Notes: a model not told the origin generated them from the letters alone. Positions 8,816 to 16,927 are shown, counted from the stretch's first letter. The stretch is 64,000 bases of DNA from Marinomonas phaeophyticola (GCF_026966905.1 NZ_JAPUBN010000015.1:186001-250000), one strand, 5' to 3'. Translations and numbers: made by a program.

Positions 8816-9001
8816 CAATAGCCAGATATTGTCGCTACATGAAGAGCGATCGTTAATATAACGACGGTTTCTTCTTTTGTGAGGGCTGCGGTCTCGCATT
8901 ATCTCTTTGTTTATTACTTTCTCTCAGACTGACTTTTATGATGTTGGGATGTATCTCATTAAGAAATTATTCTACAATTACAAAATAACATTTCAAAAAA
9001 A

Positions 9002-9796
9002 ATGAAACTTATTATGAATGAAGAAAATAACCAACAAATTGAGCCAGTATCATCGGTGATGAAAGTGTTTGCCATATTGAATGCATTGGCAGAGAAAAAA
9101 TCTTTAGGTGTTACCGAGTTATCTCAAATTGTCATGACATCCAAGAGTACGGTGTATCGCTTTTTGCAAACGATGAAAATGCTCGGGTTTGTCCGTCAAG
9201 AAGGAGATGACGATCGCTATTCCCTGACCTTGAAATTGTTTGAGCTGAGCTCTCATTCACTGGAACATGTGGATTTAGTTTCTTTAGCCGAGCCTTACAT
9301 GGCGACGATAGGGGAACAGACAAAAGAAGCGCTTCATCTTGGAATTCGTGATGGCGATAATATTGTTTATATTTTTAAAGTAGACGCTCAATATAATTTA
9401 CGTATGCAATCCCGTATTGGTGGTCGCAATCCACTCTATTCAACGGCCATAGGTAAGGTATTGTTGGCGGAAAGGTCTGAAGAGTATGTACGAGAAGTGC
9501 TCGCGCAGACGGATTTTTTGCCCTCAACAGCCAAAACACATCTTTCTATAGACTCTTTTTTAGCAGAGTTAATCGAAGTAAAAGCCAAGGGCTACGGCGT
9601 TGATAACGAAGAGCAAGAAGAGGGTCTTCGTTGTATTGCGGCACCCATTTATGATCGCTTAGGTAATGTTATTGCTGGGCTCAGCTTGTCTTTTCCGACA
9701 CTACGTTACACTCCTGAAAAGTTTGAAAACTATGTTGCTCTATTGCAGGATGCCGCCGGAAAGATATCCAGAAAACTCGGTTGTATGAATTCATAG
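9002..9796 (+). CDS. kdgR: IclR family regulator, probable KdgR
   Basis: A 264-residue IclR-type regulator: winged helix-turn-helix about residues 15-78 (LSQIVMTSKSTVYRFLQTMKMLGFV) and an effector-binding domain about 90-260 (STAIGKVLLAERSEE, GLRCIAAPIYDRLGNVIAGLSLSFP). It sits between kduD and kdgF, the place of KdgR in enterobacterial-like loci, and a palindrome of the KdgR type lies before kdgF. KdgR represses pectin and uronate genes until it binds KDG. Neither the ATG at 9002 nor the one at 9014 has a good ribosome site, so the exact start is uncertain. The symbol is assigned from context. Confidence 0.78.
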   Translation: MKLIMNEENNQQIEPVSSVMKVFAILNALAEKKSLGVTELSQIVMTSKSTVYRFLQTMKMLGFVRQEGDDDRYSLTLKLFELSSHSLEHVDLVSLAEPYMATIGEQTKEALHLGIRDGDNIVYIFKVDAQYNLRMQSRIGGRNPLYSTAIGKVLLAERSEEYVREVLAQTDFLPSTAKTHLSIDSFLAELIEVKAKGYGVDNEEQEEGLRCIAAPIYDRLGNVIAGLSLSFPTLRYTPEKFENYVALLQDAAGKISRKLGCMNS

Positions 9797-9815
9797 CTTG
9801 TTCACCTCTCTTATG

Positions 9816-9846
9816 AAGCTGGGAGGATTACCCTCCTAGCTTTTCC
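9816..9846 (+). terminator. Intrinsic terminator after the IclR regulator
   Basis: An 11-bp stem (AAGCTGGGAGG with CCTCCTAGCTT, one mismatch) and 5-nt loop are followed by TTTTCCTCTCTT. It separates the regulator from the kdgF transcription unit. Confidence 0.7.
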
Positions 9847-9955
9847 TCTCTTGTCTCCTTTGAGTGTTCAATGTACTTGGCAGCCGCCGCTTCTTAAGTG
9901 GGGTGGCCATCTAGATGGCTATCTCTAAAAGAGGTTCTTTTTACATATAAAATAA

Positions 9956-9972
9956 ATGAAACGCTTTTTCAT
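9956..9972. promoter_or_regulatory. KdgR-type operator upstream of kdgF
   Basis: ATGAAA-CGCTT-TTTCAT is a perfect inverted repeat with a 5-bp centre, matching the known KdgR box pattern (AATGAAAC...GTTTCATT). It lies 6 bp upstream of the -35 hexamer of the kdgF promoter. Binding by the adjacent IclR protein is inferred. Confidence 0.6.
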
Positions 9973-9978
9973 AAAGTA

Positions 9979-10008
9979 TTGAACGGTGTTTTTAAATACT
10001 GCTATACT
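9979..10008 (+). promoter_or_regulatory. Sigma-70 type promoter of kdgF
   Basis: TTGAAC at 9979-9984, an 18-bp spacer and an extended -10 (TGC-TATACT, hexamer 10003-10008). Four of six and five of six positions agree with consensus. It is 36 bp before the start codon and next to the KdgR-type palindrome. Confidence 0.65.
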
Positions 10009-10044
10009 GTGAATCTCTAAAATAATAATGCAAAGAGTTGTCTT

Positions 10045-10365
10045 ATGTTTGTCTACAGTAACGAAGTTCCTCTGGAAAACCTGGGTGGTGGTGTATCACG
10101 TAAAATCATGGCGTACTCAGATAATATTATGGCCGTGGAAGTGCACTTTGAAAAAGGCGCTATTGGTCCGTTGCATAATCATCCGCATGAACAATTAACC
10201 TATGTGTTATCTGGAAAATTCGAATTCACCATTGGTGATGAAACCAAAATAGTAGGCCCAGGGGATACTCTATACAAAGAGCCAAATGTGATGCATGGCT
10301 GCGTGTGCTTAGAGCCAGGTATCTTACTAGACAACTTCACTCCTGTGCGCAAAGACTTTTTATAA
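10045..10365 (+). CDS. kdgF: Cupin protein KdgF, unsaturated uronate linearising enzyme
   Basis: A 106-residue single cupin. Metal ligands are visible in HNHPHEQLTYVLSGKFEF (about residues 46-63) and the later GPGDTLYKEPNVMHG histidine (about residue 85). KdgF converts 4,5-unsaturated uronates, the end products of pectin and alginate lyases, to the open-chain 5-keto-4-deoxyuronate, speeding a reaction that is otherwise spontaneous. Length and motif order fit the family closely. It is followed after 68 bp by the DhuI-type isomerase, which should use its product. Own promoter and KdgR-type operator lie upstream. Confidence 0.85.
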   Translation: MFVYSNEVPLENLGGGVSRKIMAYSDNIMAVEVHFEKGAIGPLHNHPHEQLTYVLSGKFEFTIGDETKIVGPGDTLYKEPNVMHGCVCLEPGILLDNFTPVRKDFL

Positions 10366-10433
10366 TGCGTCTAACTTTTATTTAGCACCAATAAAATTAC
10401 TTGAATTTCGATAATAAAACTCTGGAGAGCATT

Positions 10434-11069
10434 ATGAAAATTGCACTAATGATGGAAAACAGCCAGGCGAGCAAAAATGCCATGATTCTTGAGCAGTTAA
10501 ATGCCGTTGCCGTACCTCTTAAACATGACGTTTATAATGTGGGGATGAGCGACGATAACGATCACCATTTAACCTACATTCACCTAGGTATCATGGCCAG
10601 TCTGCTGTTGAATTCAAAAGCCGTCGATTTTGTTGTGGCTGGTTGTGGCACAGGCCAAGGCGCGATGATGTCGTTAAATCTCCATCCAGGTGTTTTATGT
10701 GGTTATTGTCTTGAGCCTTCCGACGCCTTTTTGTTTAATCAAATCAATAACGGCAATGCGATTGCTATGGCCTTTGCTAAAGGTTTTGGCTGGGCAGCTG
10801 AATTAAATGCCCGTTACATTTTTGAAAAAGCCTTTACCGGTCCACGTGGTGAAGGCTATCCCGCTGAGCGTAAAGAACCTCAAGTGCGTAACGCCGATAT
10901 TTTAAATCAAGTGAAAGCCGCGATTACAAAAGACAATTACCTCGATACACTGAAAGGCATTGACCAAGAATTAGTCAAAACAGCCGTGACAGGCGAGCGC
11001 TTCCAGAAGTGCTTTTTTGACAACAGTCAGAGCCCTGAAATAGAAGCGTACGTGCGTTCGTTACTATAA
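10434..11069 (+). CDS. dhuI: DhuI-type 4-deoxy-L-threo-5-hexosulose-uronate ketol-isomerase (RpiB/LacAB fold)
   Basis: A 211-residue member of the RpiB/LacA/LacB sugar isomerase fold, with the motif VAGCGTGQGAMMSLN (about residue 70) and VLCGYCLEPSDAFLFNQINNGNA. Length and motifs match DhuI, the isomerase described in streptococci for unsaturated uronates from glycosaminoglycans, rather than the ~150-residue ribose-5-phosphate isomerase RpiB. It would turn 5-keto-4-deoxyuronate into 2,5-diketo-3-deoxygluconate, the KduI step; no kduI is present. The start at 10434 has GGAGAG 5 bp upstream, so the in-frame TTG at 10401 is rejected. Confidence 0.75.
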   Translation: MKIALMMENSQASKNAMILEQLNAVAVPLKHDVYNVGMSDDNDHHLTYIHLGIMASLLLNSKAVDFVVAGCGTGQGAMMSLNLHPGVLCGYCLEPSDAFLFNQINNGNAIAMAFAKGFGWAAELNARYIFEKAFTGPRGEGYPAERKEPQVRNADILNQVKAAITKDNYLDTLKGIDQELVKTAVTGERFQKCFFDNSQSPEIEAYVRSLL

Positions 11070-11119
11070 GCGTTATTGGATCAAGTGGTGCCACCGTTCG
11101 TGTGGCATTATTTGTTTTG

Positions 11120-11147
11120 CCAGTCTGCGAACGCAAAAGCAGACTGG
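11120..11147. promoter_or_regulatory. Hairpin between dhuI and the DMT permease gene
   Basis: A perfect 9-bp stem, CCAGTCTGC with GCAGACTGG, around a 10-nt loop. No T-run follows on the plus strand, so it is more likely an mRNA-stabilising or attenuating intercistronic hairpin than a full terminator. Confidence 0.5.
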
Positions 11148-11174
11148 TCTAAGGATGATTAAAAGAAGTCAATT

Positions 11175-12047
11175 ATGTGGATTATTTATGCTCTATTAGC
11201 TGCTCTATTTTTCGGAATGAGAGGGATCATGTATCAATGGACATCCCAAAAAAATCTCAATCGCAATTTAATGCTATTTGGTGTTTTTTTTGTGGGTTTT
11301 GTTATCAGCGCTCTGGCTATGTATGTATTAGGGCAACAATGGTACGCCTGGACAGATATTTGCGTCGGGCTCGCATTAGGTTTTGGTTCCTTCGCTGCCA
11401 ATGCGGCTTTACATAAGGGCTTTTCAGTAGGTAAAGCCTCTCTTATTAGCATCTTGTCTGGTCTACCTCCCTTGTTTGTTGTGTTGCTGGCTTTTTTATT
11501 CTGGAACGAGACCTTAACCACTCAGCAATTAATTGGGTTTATTGTTATTTTTGTTGGGCTTTACACTATTCGCTATTCCAATGATATTTCGTTTCGTAAT
11601 CTACAAGGGGCGCAATGGGGGTTATTGGCCGCGCTGTTTTTTGCGTTCAATGACTTATTAGGCAAACAATCAACTCGTCTTGATGCGGATATGTTTGCCA
11701 CGCTCACATTGATGTTTGGGTTTGGCAGCGGCTTGTTTGCATTTAGCTGGCTTAAAAATCGTCAGGTTGTCTCTCATGATGATGAGGGTACCCATCCGCG
11801 CTGGTCAGAGATGAGAACCTTCGTTTGTGGATTAGCAGTTGGTTTAACAAATGTGGCTGGCATGATGGCTATCTTATCTGCCTTTGCTCTGGGCGCAGCG
11901 GGATTGGTTTCGGCTGTCACCGCGATGAATATTTTAATCATTTTATTGTATTCACGTATCTTTCTAAAAGAGTCCTTTAGTCGACAAGAAATTTTGGGGC
12001 TTACCGCTGCTTTAGTGGGTATTCTTATTTTGCGCTTAAGTCAGTGA
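11175..12047 (+). CDS. DMT superfamily (EamA) permease linked to uronate genes
   Basis: A 290-residue inner-membrane protein with about ten helices in two EamA repeats (about residues 2-135 and 148-288). Residues KGFSVGKASLISILSGLPPLFVVLLAFLFW form the end of repeat one. It follows dhuI by 105 bp on the same strand and is closed by a strong terminator, so it is probably co-transcribed with kdgF-dhuI. Context suggests movement of a uronate or deoxy-sugar acid, but DMT substrates cannot be read from sequence and an unrelated exporter is possible. Confidence 0.8.
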   Translation: MWIIYALLAALFFGMRGIMYQWTSQKNLNRNLMLFGVFFVGFVISALAMYVLGQQWYAWTDICVGLALGFGSFAANAALHKGFSVGKASLISILSGLPPLFVVLLAFLFWNETLTTQQLIGFIVIFVGLYTIRYSNDISFRNLQGAQWGLLAALFFAFNDLLGKQSTRLDADMFATLTLMFGFGSGLFAFSWLKNRQVVSHDDEGTHPRWSEMRTFVCGLAVGLTNVAGMMAILSAFALGAAGLVSAVTAMNILIILLYSRIFLKESFSRQEILGLTAALVGILILRLSQ

Positions 12048-12086
12048 GACGCTTCATTAAATTACCTATGAAAGCCTAGTAGTGAT

Positions 12087-12142
12087 CAGCGGAGAGCGTC
12101 CTTTATCATGCAAGATGATCAGGACGGAACCGCTGTTTTTTT
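12087..12142 (+). terminator. Strong intrinsic terminator after the uronate module
   Basis: A two-part stem (CAGCGG with CCGCTG, and CGTCCT with AGGACG) closes on a long apical loop and is followed directly by seven T. It ends the kdgF-dhuI-permease unit; the next genes run in the opposite direction. Confidence 0.85.
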
Positions 12143-12229
12143 ATACTTTCTTCAATAGTGCCATACACTTCTACCGTACTTTCCTCTATCTACGATGACT
12201 TTTCTCTCTCTCATTCGTATGAGTAACCA

Positions 12230-13081
12230 CTAGCTACGCCAATAAAGATGATGTGGGTTGTCGACGAAGATAGTCTGGCGTATTTTTTCATCTGGCATCC
12301 AGCTCATGACAGTATCAAGCAATTCCACATCATTGGGTGCGGCTTCTGGAGAGCCTGAGACATGTGGCCAGTTACTTCCCCAAATGACCCGCTCTGGGGC
12401 ATGCTCAATGACTCGTTTGGATAATTCTGCAAGGTCACTGTAATCCGGCCCTCCGGTGACAGAGCTCTCATAGCAGGCCGCTATTTTATAGTAACAATTA
12501 CCCTTATCTATCAGCTTGAGTAATTGTGAAAATGCTTTTGAATCCGGTGACACAGGAGGTAAAAACTTACCATGATGGTCAATGACATAGTCACCTTGTA
12601 CTTGTTTTAATAGGGGCGCGCGGTCGAGCATTTCACGACCATTAAATTGCACTATACAAGTCCAATTAAGAGATCGGACTTTGGCATTAACTTCCAATAG
12701 ATCTTTAATTCGTACTGCGCCTAACGTGAGCTCCATAATGCGAGCGCCACGAGCGCCTTTTTCATGCCATTCTTGCAGGCTGGCTTCATCGGTACTGGTG
12801 GTGACGGCGACGACACCACGCCCCCGATCGCCTAATGTACTGAGAGCGTCCAACATCACTGTGTTGTCTGTTTGATAGGCATTAGGTTGTGTAATCACCA
12901 CTTTTTCTAAGCCTAGCCACTGTTGTACTTGGTGATAATCGATAATATTAGCGGCATCGGCTGGAAGGTTAGGTCCACCAGGTAAGGCAGGATGCTTTGC
13001 ATCGTAGACATGAATATGAGTATCCACACTGCCTTTCGGTAAGGCAATACGTGGTGCTTTTCCGGTTAATATGCGAGCCAT
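12230..13081 (-). CDS. gli: D-galactarolactone isomerase (amidohydrolase superfamily)
   Basis: A 283-residue protein of the Amidohydro_2 group that also contains 2-pyrone-4,6-dicarboxylate lactonase. Visible marks are DTHIHVYD near residues 20-27 (the HxH strand), FNGREM, YVIDHHGKFLPP and a C-terminal IWGSNWPHVSG. Agrobacterium GLI converts D-galactaro-1,5-lactone, the product of uronate dehydrogenase, into the 1,4-lactone used by the cycloisomerase encoded immediately upstream (13-bp gap, same strand). That pairing, with udh and kdgD nearby, is the main reason for choosing GLI over a plain lactonase. Confidence 0.8.
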   Translation of the reverse strand: MARILTGKAPRIALPKGSVDTHIHVYDAKHPALPGGPNLPADAANIIDYHQVQQWLGLEKVVITQPNAYQTDNTVMLDALSTLGDRGRGVVAVTTSTDEASLQEWHEKGARGARIMELTLGAVRIKDLLEVNAKVRSLNWTCIVQFNGREMLDRAPLLKQVQGDYVIDHHGKFLPPVSPDSKAFSQLLKLIDKGNCYYKIAACYESSVTGGPDYSDLAELSKRVIEHAPERVIWGSNWPHVSGSPEAAPNDVELLDTVMSWMPDEKIRQTIFVDNPHHLYWRS

Positions 13082-13094
13082 GTTTTTTCCTAAT

Positions 13095-14228
13095 CTATTG
13101 CTGAGGGGCGTGTTTAGCTAATTCTTCTCGGATGATGTTAATGCCTAGTCCGTGTCCATTCGGTACGTTTAAATACCCATGATCTAATGTAAATGGCGTT
13201 GTTACTATGCTGGAACGGAAAGGGTTATGAGTTTGGTCAAACTCAAAGCGAGGAGATGCACTACCAGGTGATGGCGGGCTAGGTGGAATAATGGCGTGAA
13301 AATGTAAGGAGGCCGCGAGTGCAATACTGGTGCCCCAAACATGAGGTACACAGCGAACACCGTGTACGTCGCAGAGGGTCAGAATTTTCTTCGCCTCACT
13401 TAAACCACCGACACCACAGACGTCGGGTTGTAGAATATCTACGGTGTTTTGCTTCAGTGCTTCATTAATTCCCCAGCGGGAATGCCAGGTTTCTCCTCCT
13501 GCTAGAGGGATTGGCTGCGTGGTACGTAACTTGTTATAGCTAGAAAGGGCTTCAGGTACGACCGGTTCTTCAAACCACAGAATATTGCAATCGCCAACTT
13601 GATTGGCCACTCTGGCGGCGTCAATATGATCGTAGCCATGATTGGCGTCTATCATCAGTTCAATATCAGGACCTAGAGATTGGCGAACGGCTTTGATGGA
13701 TGCTACGTCTAGATCCACACCAAAACCGATCTTGATTTTGACCGCTTCGAAACCTTGATTTTTATAACCAGAGACCTCGTTTATCAGACTTTCTATACGG
13801 TCTTCTCCGATCATTCGAAAACCGCCAGTCGCGTAGGCAGGAATGCGGGTACGGAAGGCACCGCCCATTAGTTGATACGTTGGGCATTGGTGGAATTTAC
13901 CAGCAAGATCCCAAAGCGCGATATCAATACCACTGATGGCGTTGATGGTGGCTCCTCGTTGACCTTGATCCCGAAAAGTGTGGTAAAGCATTAGCCAAAT
14001 GGGCTCGATATCGAGGGCATTTTTACCTATTAACAAGGGCGTCATGGCCTTGATGAAAGCGTCATTTACAATACGATTACCTAGGCATTCACCCCAGCCG
14101 ATGAGGCCATTGTCACAATGTATTTCAACTAAGAGATGCTCTCGAGAAGTAAATGTCATTGAGGCTGACTCAAATGGCTTTTCGAGAGTGTGGGATAGGT
14201 GATGTGTTGTGATTTGCGTGATTTTCAT
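13095..14228 (-). CDS. gci: D-galactarolactone cycloisomerase (enolase superfamily)
   Basis: A 377-residue enolase-superfamily protein. N-terminal FESASMTF capping loop, KIKIGFG base (about residue 165), metal ligands in MIDANHGY, WFEEPV and GGETWH, and HVWGT near residue 296 are all in place. The overall pattern, including DQGQRG, ILQPDVCG and FDQTHNPFR, closely matches Agrobacterium GCI, which opens D-galactaro-1,4-lactone to 2-keto-3-deoxy-L-threo-hexarate. The length equals the family norm. It leads a two-gene minus-strand unit with gli and has its own promoter just after the regulator gene, bearing a copy of the TCATAGTATGA site. Confidence 0.88.
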   Translation of the reverse strand: MKITQITTHHLSHTLEKPFESASMTFTSREHLLVEIHCDNGLIGWGECLGNRIVNDAFIKAMTPLLIGKNALDIEPIWLMLYHTFRDQGQRGATINAISGIDIALWDLAGKFHQCPTYQLMGGAFRTRIPAYATGGFRMIGEDRIESLINEVSGYKNQGFEAVKIKIGFGVDLDVASIKAVRQSLGPDIELMIDANHGYDHIDAARVANQVGDCNILWFEEPVVPEALSSYNKLRTTQPIPLAGGETWHSRWGINEALKQNTVDILQPDVCGVGGLSEAKKILTLCDVHGVRCVPHVWGTSIALAASLHFHAIIPPSPPSPGSASPRFEFDQTHNPFRSSIVTTPFTLDHGYLNVPNGHGLGINIIREELAKHAPQQ

Positions 14229-14305
14229 CGTGACTACCTTTTGTTTGCTTTTATTATTGTGACTAAAAAGAACATATCATAAGTAGTAGGATAAAAACCA
14301 CAAAT

Positions 14306-14316
14306 TCATACTATGA
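14306..14316. promoter_or_regulatory. Putative FadR-type operator before gci
   Basis: TCATACTATGA (TCATAGTATGA on the gci strand), near-palindromic. It overlaps the stop codon of the regulator gene and lies 4 bp upstream of a plausible -35 (TTGTGG) with a 16-bp spacer and TATGAT -10 driving gci-gli. The exact 11-mer recurs at 15160. Confidence 0.6.
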
Positions 14317-15036
14317 CTTCCCGCGCTCTATTTCCCGCATCAATTTTCTATAGCGTTCACTGCCATTATTTAAATGCACTCTTATCGCGTGTTGGGCCGC
14401 ATTGGTATCACGTGCTTCGATGGCGTCTAAGATGGCTCTATGCTCATTGTTGAGAGACGTTTCTACTTCGGGGTCTCTTGGTAACCCGGCTTCTTCTCTA
14501 AGTCTTGCCCGTGGAATAGTGCGGCGCCCCAACACTTCTAAAAAATCAATAAAATGTTGGTTATTAGTGGCTTTGGCAATGGCAAGGTGAAACTCAAAAT
14601 CTTCTTGTTCTGCGTTTTCTCCCTTATGCACTTTTTTCTCGTAGGCGTCGAAGCAGCGATATATTTCCGCCTCTTGTGCAGGTGAGCAGCGAGCAACGGC
14701 AAGGGCTATGGCTTCTAGCTCTACAGCGGTTCTAAGCTCTAGAGATTCTATGGTGTCTGTCAGGGTTCGAGTGTTTTTTCTGAGAGACGATAATATGTCT
14801 TGTTTTGGCTCTGAAACAAACACCCCTATGCCTTGTTTGGCTTCGACTAAACCCTCAGCCTTCAATGTGGCAATGGCTTCTCGTAATACGGTTCGGCTGA
14901 CAGAAAGTTCCTCCATCAAATTAGGTTCTGTGGGGAGTTTATCTCCTGGCTGTAAGCCTTGATCGTGAATCCGATCGCGCAGTTTTTTTGCTGTTTTCTG
15001 CGGTAGGCTGGTTTTCGTTTTTTTCGGTGCCGACAT
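14311..15036 (-). CDS. FadR-subfamily GntR regulator of the galacturonate operon
   Basis: A 241-residue regulator: winged helix-turn-helix about residues 12-78 (LPTEPNLMEELSVSRTVLREAIATLKAEGLVEAKQG) and an all-helical FCD domain about 95-225 (ELRTAVELEAIALA, FHLAIAKATNN). FCD domains bind organic or sugar acids through a metal centre. It sits between gci-gli and the divergent TRAP-udh-kdgD operon, and the same 10-11 bp palindrome lies at all three promoters including its own. It is therefore the likely repressor released by galactarate, galacturonate or a pathway intermediate. Confidence 0.88.
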   Translation of the reverse strand: MSAPKKTKTSLPQKTAKKLRDRIHDQGLQPGDKLPTEPNLMEELSVSRTVLREAIATLKAEGLVEAKQGIGVFVSEPKQDILSSLRKNTRTLTDTIESLELRTAVELEAIALAVARCSPAQEAEIYRCFDAYEKKVHKGENAEQEDFEFHLAIAKATNNQHFIDFLEVLGRRTIPRARLREEAGLPRDPEVETSLNNEHRAILDAIEARDTNAAQHAIRVHLNNGSERYRKLMREIERGKS

Positions 15037-15099
15037 GTTTTTGGGCCTATTTCCTTACACTCTGTGTGCTGAAATGATCATTCTTCCGCTAATATAGCA

Positions 15100-15109
15100 C
15101 ATACTATGA
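15100..15109. promoter_or_regulatory. Putative operator at the regulator's own promoter
   Basis: CATACTATGA, sharing ten bases with the other two sites. On the minus strand it lies just upstream of a TATATT -10 for the regulator gene, the expected position for autorepression. Confidence 0.5.
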
Positions 15110-15159
15110 CCTCTAATTAATAGGCGTTTTTACTAACTAAATAATGTTTTTTATGATAT

Positions 15160-15203
15160 TCATAGTATGACTGTTGTCATTGTGTCTTGTTGTATGGTAC
15201 AAA
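15160..15203 (+). promoter_or_regulatory. Operator and promoter of the TRAP-udh-kdgD operon
   Basis: TCATAGTATGA at 15160-15170 is followed by a -35-like TTGTCA (15174-15179), an 18-bp spacer and a -10-like TACAAA (15198-15203). The operator lies 3 bp before the -35, the same geometry as at gci. Confidence 0.55.
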
Positions 15204-15291
15204 TAAAAAACGTTAAGCCTGTTCAATTTTTTTGAAAAGCTGTTTCTTAATGTAAAATCGAGCAAAAATATAAAAATCTGGAGAGATAACA

Positions 15292-16290
15292 ATGATAATA
15301 AAAAATTCTACCAAAAAGCTTGGAAAAACCCTCGCTCTTGCCACTGCCGTGTCCGCTGCTGTCTTTGCCTCTACGGCTCAGGCTGATTGGAAAGGCTGGA
15401 ATATACATAACACAGGTTACCCCGTTACTGTGGCGATGGAGTCGTTTGTTAAAGAAGTGGATAAGATAACAGATGGCCGTGTGAGCGGACGAGTTTATAA
15501 CGGTGCTGTGCTTGGCAGTCAATCGGATGCGATTCAAATGCTGCAGGTGGGTGGGATTCAATTTGCTGGATTCAATTTGGGCCCAATGGGTGAAGCGGTA
15601 CCCGAAGTCAACGTTGTGTCTCTGCCTTTTATTTTTAAAAACCTCGACCATATGCATCGTGTGATGGATGGCACGGTTGGCGATCAATTAAGTGATGCGA
15701 TGGCGGAAAAAGGCATTATTTCCCTGGCTTGGTATGATGGTGGTGCTCGTTCTTTTTACAATACCTCTAAACCCATTCAAACGCCTGCGGATATGAAGGG
15801 CGAAAAATTTCGTGTGATGAATAATGAGCTTTACGTTGGTATGGTAGAAGCGCTTGGAGGCAATGCAACACCGATGGCGTATTCTGAAGTCTACCAGTCG
15901 TTGAAAACCGGTGTTGTTGATGGTGCGGAAAACAATTGGCCATCGTATGATTCCAGCAACCATTTCGAAGTGGCGTCTTATTATTCTTTGACTGAGCATT
16001 TGATTTTACCTGAGTGTTTATGTGTCAGTGTGAAAGCGTGGAATGATTTGTCTGAAAACGATCAAAAGGCCGTTAAAAAAGCCGCTCGTGATAGCTCAAC
16101 ATTACAGCGCAAATTGTGGGCTGAGCGTGATACTGAGAGCCGTAAAAAAGTGCTGGCTTCTGGCGTCAAGTTTAATGAAATCAAAGACAAGTCGGCTTTC
16201 CAAAACGCGATGAAACCTGTATATGAAAAAGCGGTGAAAGACAATCCATCTCTTAAAACCTTTATCGATCAAATCCAGAATACTCAGTAG
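15292..16290 (+). CDS. dctP: TRAP transporter substrate-binding protein (DctP), probable uronate/aldarate uptake
   Basis: A 332-residue periplasmic protein with a signal peptide ending STAQA near residue 31. The DctP fold follows: MLQVGGIQFAGFNLGPMG, a central KFRVMNNELYVGMVEALGG with the conserved substrate-clamping arginine, and GVVDGAENNWPSY. DctP-type proteins of this branch bind sugar acids such as galacturonate or glucuronate through that arginine. Position at the head of an operon with DctQM, uronate dehydrogenase and kdgD supports uronate or galactarate as ligand. The ribosome site GGAGAG is good. Confidence 0.9.
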   Translation: MIIKNSTKKLGKTLALATAVSAAVFASTAQADWKGWNIHNTGYPVTVAMESFVKEVDKITDGRVSGRVYNGAVLGSQSDAIQMLQVGGIQFAGFNLGPMGEAVPEVNVVSLPFIFKNLDHMHRVMDGTVGDQLSDAMAEKGIISLAWYDGGARSFYNTSKPIQTPADMKGEKFRVMNNELYVGMVEALGGNATPMAYSEVYQSLKTGVVDGAENNWPSYDSSNHFEVASYYSLTEHLILPECLCVSVKAWNDLSENDQKAVKKAARDSSTLQRKLWAERDTESRKKVLASGVKFNEIKDKSAFQNAMKPVYEKAVKDNPSLKTFIDQIQNTQ

Positions 16291-16309
16291 TTTTCCCTGT
16301 ATTTTAGGT

Positions 16310-16344
16310 AGTGTTTACTTGGCTAGGGTCGTTAGGTAAACACT
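16310..16344 (+). promoter_or_regulatory. Intercistronic hairpin between dctP and dctQ
   Basis: A perfect 9-bp stem, AGTGTTTAC with GTAAACACT, around a 17-nt loop. It probably protects or attenuates the message so that the binding protein is made in excess over the membrane subunits. Confidence 0.5.
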
Positions 16345-16363
16345 CTTCGACAACTGTTAAATA

Positions 16364-16927
16364 ATGGGTAGCTTGATGGATTCTTCCTCTTCTAAACAAA
16401 TGGCTGTAAAGAAATTTCTGGATGTGCTGGCGTATGCTACAACGGCTCTATCTGGGGTTTTTATGGTCGTTCTTGTGGCGAGTTTTGGTTGGTTAGTGTT
16501 TGGCCGTTACGTACTGAACGATACACCAACTTGGGTAGAGCAAATGGCATTGCTTTTAGTGACCAATATTACGTTTTTAGCGGCGGCCGTAGGGATTCAT
16601 GAACGTAGCCATTTAAGTGTGGATATATTATCGCTGTGTGTGCCGAAGCGAGCGAGTCAATGTATTAACATTATTATTGATATGACGCTTTTTGCATTTG
16701 GTTTGACCATGGCAATTTATGGTATGGAATTAGTCGATTTTGCCTGGTTTCGGGTGATATCTCTATTAGGTATATCCGATGGCATTCGCTATTTCCCTGT
16801 TGTGGCTTCGGGTGTGCTGATGTGTCTGTTTTCAGGTTATCGAATTGTCACTGACATAATGGCGTTGTTTATCTATGAATCCGTATCGGCTGATTCGATT
16901 TCTTCTGATGTAAAAGGGGACCAATGA
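16364..16927 (+). CDS. dctQ: TRAP transporter small permease (DctQ)
   Basis: A 187-residue inner-membrane protein with four hydrophobic helices (about 15-45, 58-78, 97-120, 138-160) and the DctQ signature FGRYVLNDTPTWVEQMALLL, then AAVGIHERSHLSVD. It joins DctM to form the membrane part of the tripartite sodium-driven importer. No clear ribosome site precedes 16364; an in-frame ATG at 16376 is an alternative. The next gene starts 1 bp after its stop. Confidence 0.88.
   Translation: MGSLMDSSSSKQMAVKKFLDVLAYATTALSGVFMVVLVASFGWLVFGRYVLNDTPTWVEQMALLLVTNITFLAAAVGIHERSHLSVDILSLCVPKRASQCINIIIDMTLFAFGLTMAIYGMELVDFAWFRVISLLGISDGIRYFPVVASGVLMCLFSGYRIVTDIMALFIYESVSADSISSDVKGDQ

Noticed and set aside
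8980..9013. TTTCA-N7-TGAAA inverted repeat over the IclR start as a KdgR box
   Set aside because: The half-sites are in the opposite order to the KdgR box (TGAAA...TTTCA), and the centre is a simple A run.
10401..11069. Calling the RpiB-fold protein ribose-5-phosphate isomerase B
   Set aside because: It is about 60 residues longer than RpiB, and its motifs and neighbours fit the DhuI group.
11177..11416. 79-codon plus-strand frame inside the DMT permease gene
   Set aside because: It is an out-of-frame shadow of the permease gene with no ribosome site and non-protein-like composition.
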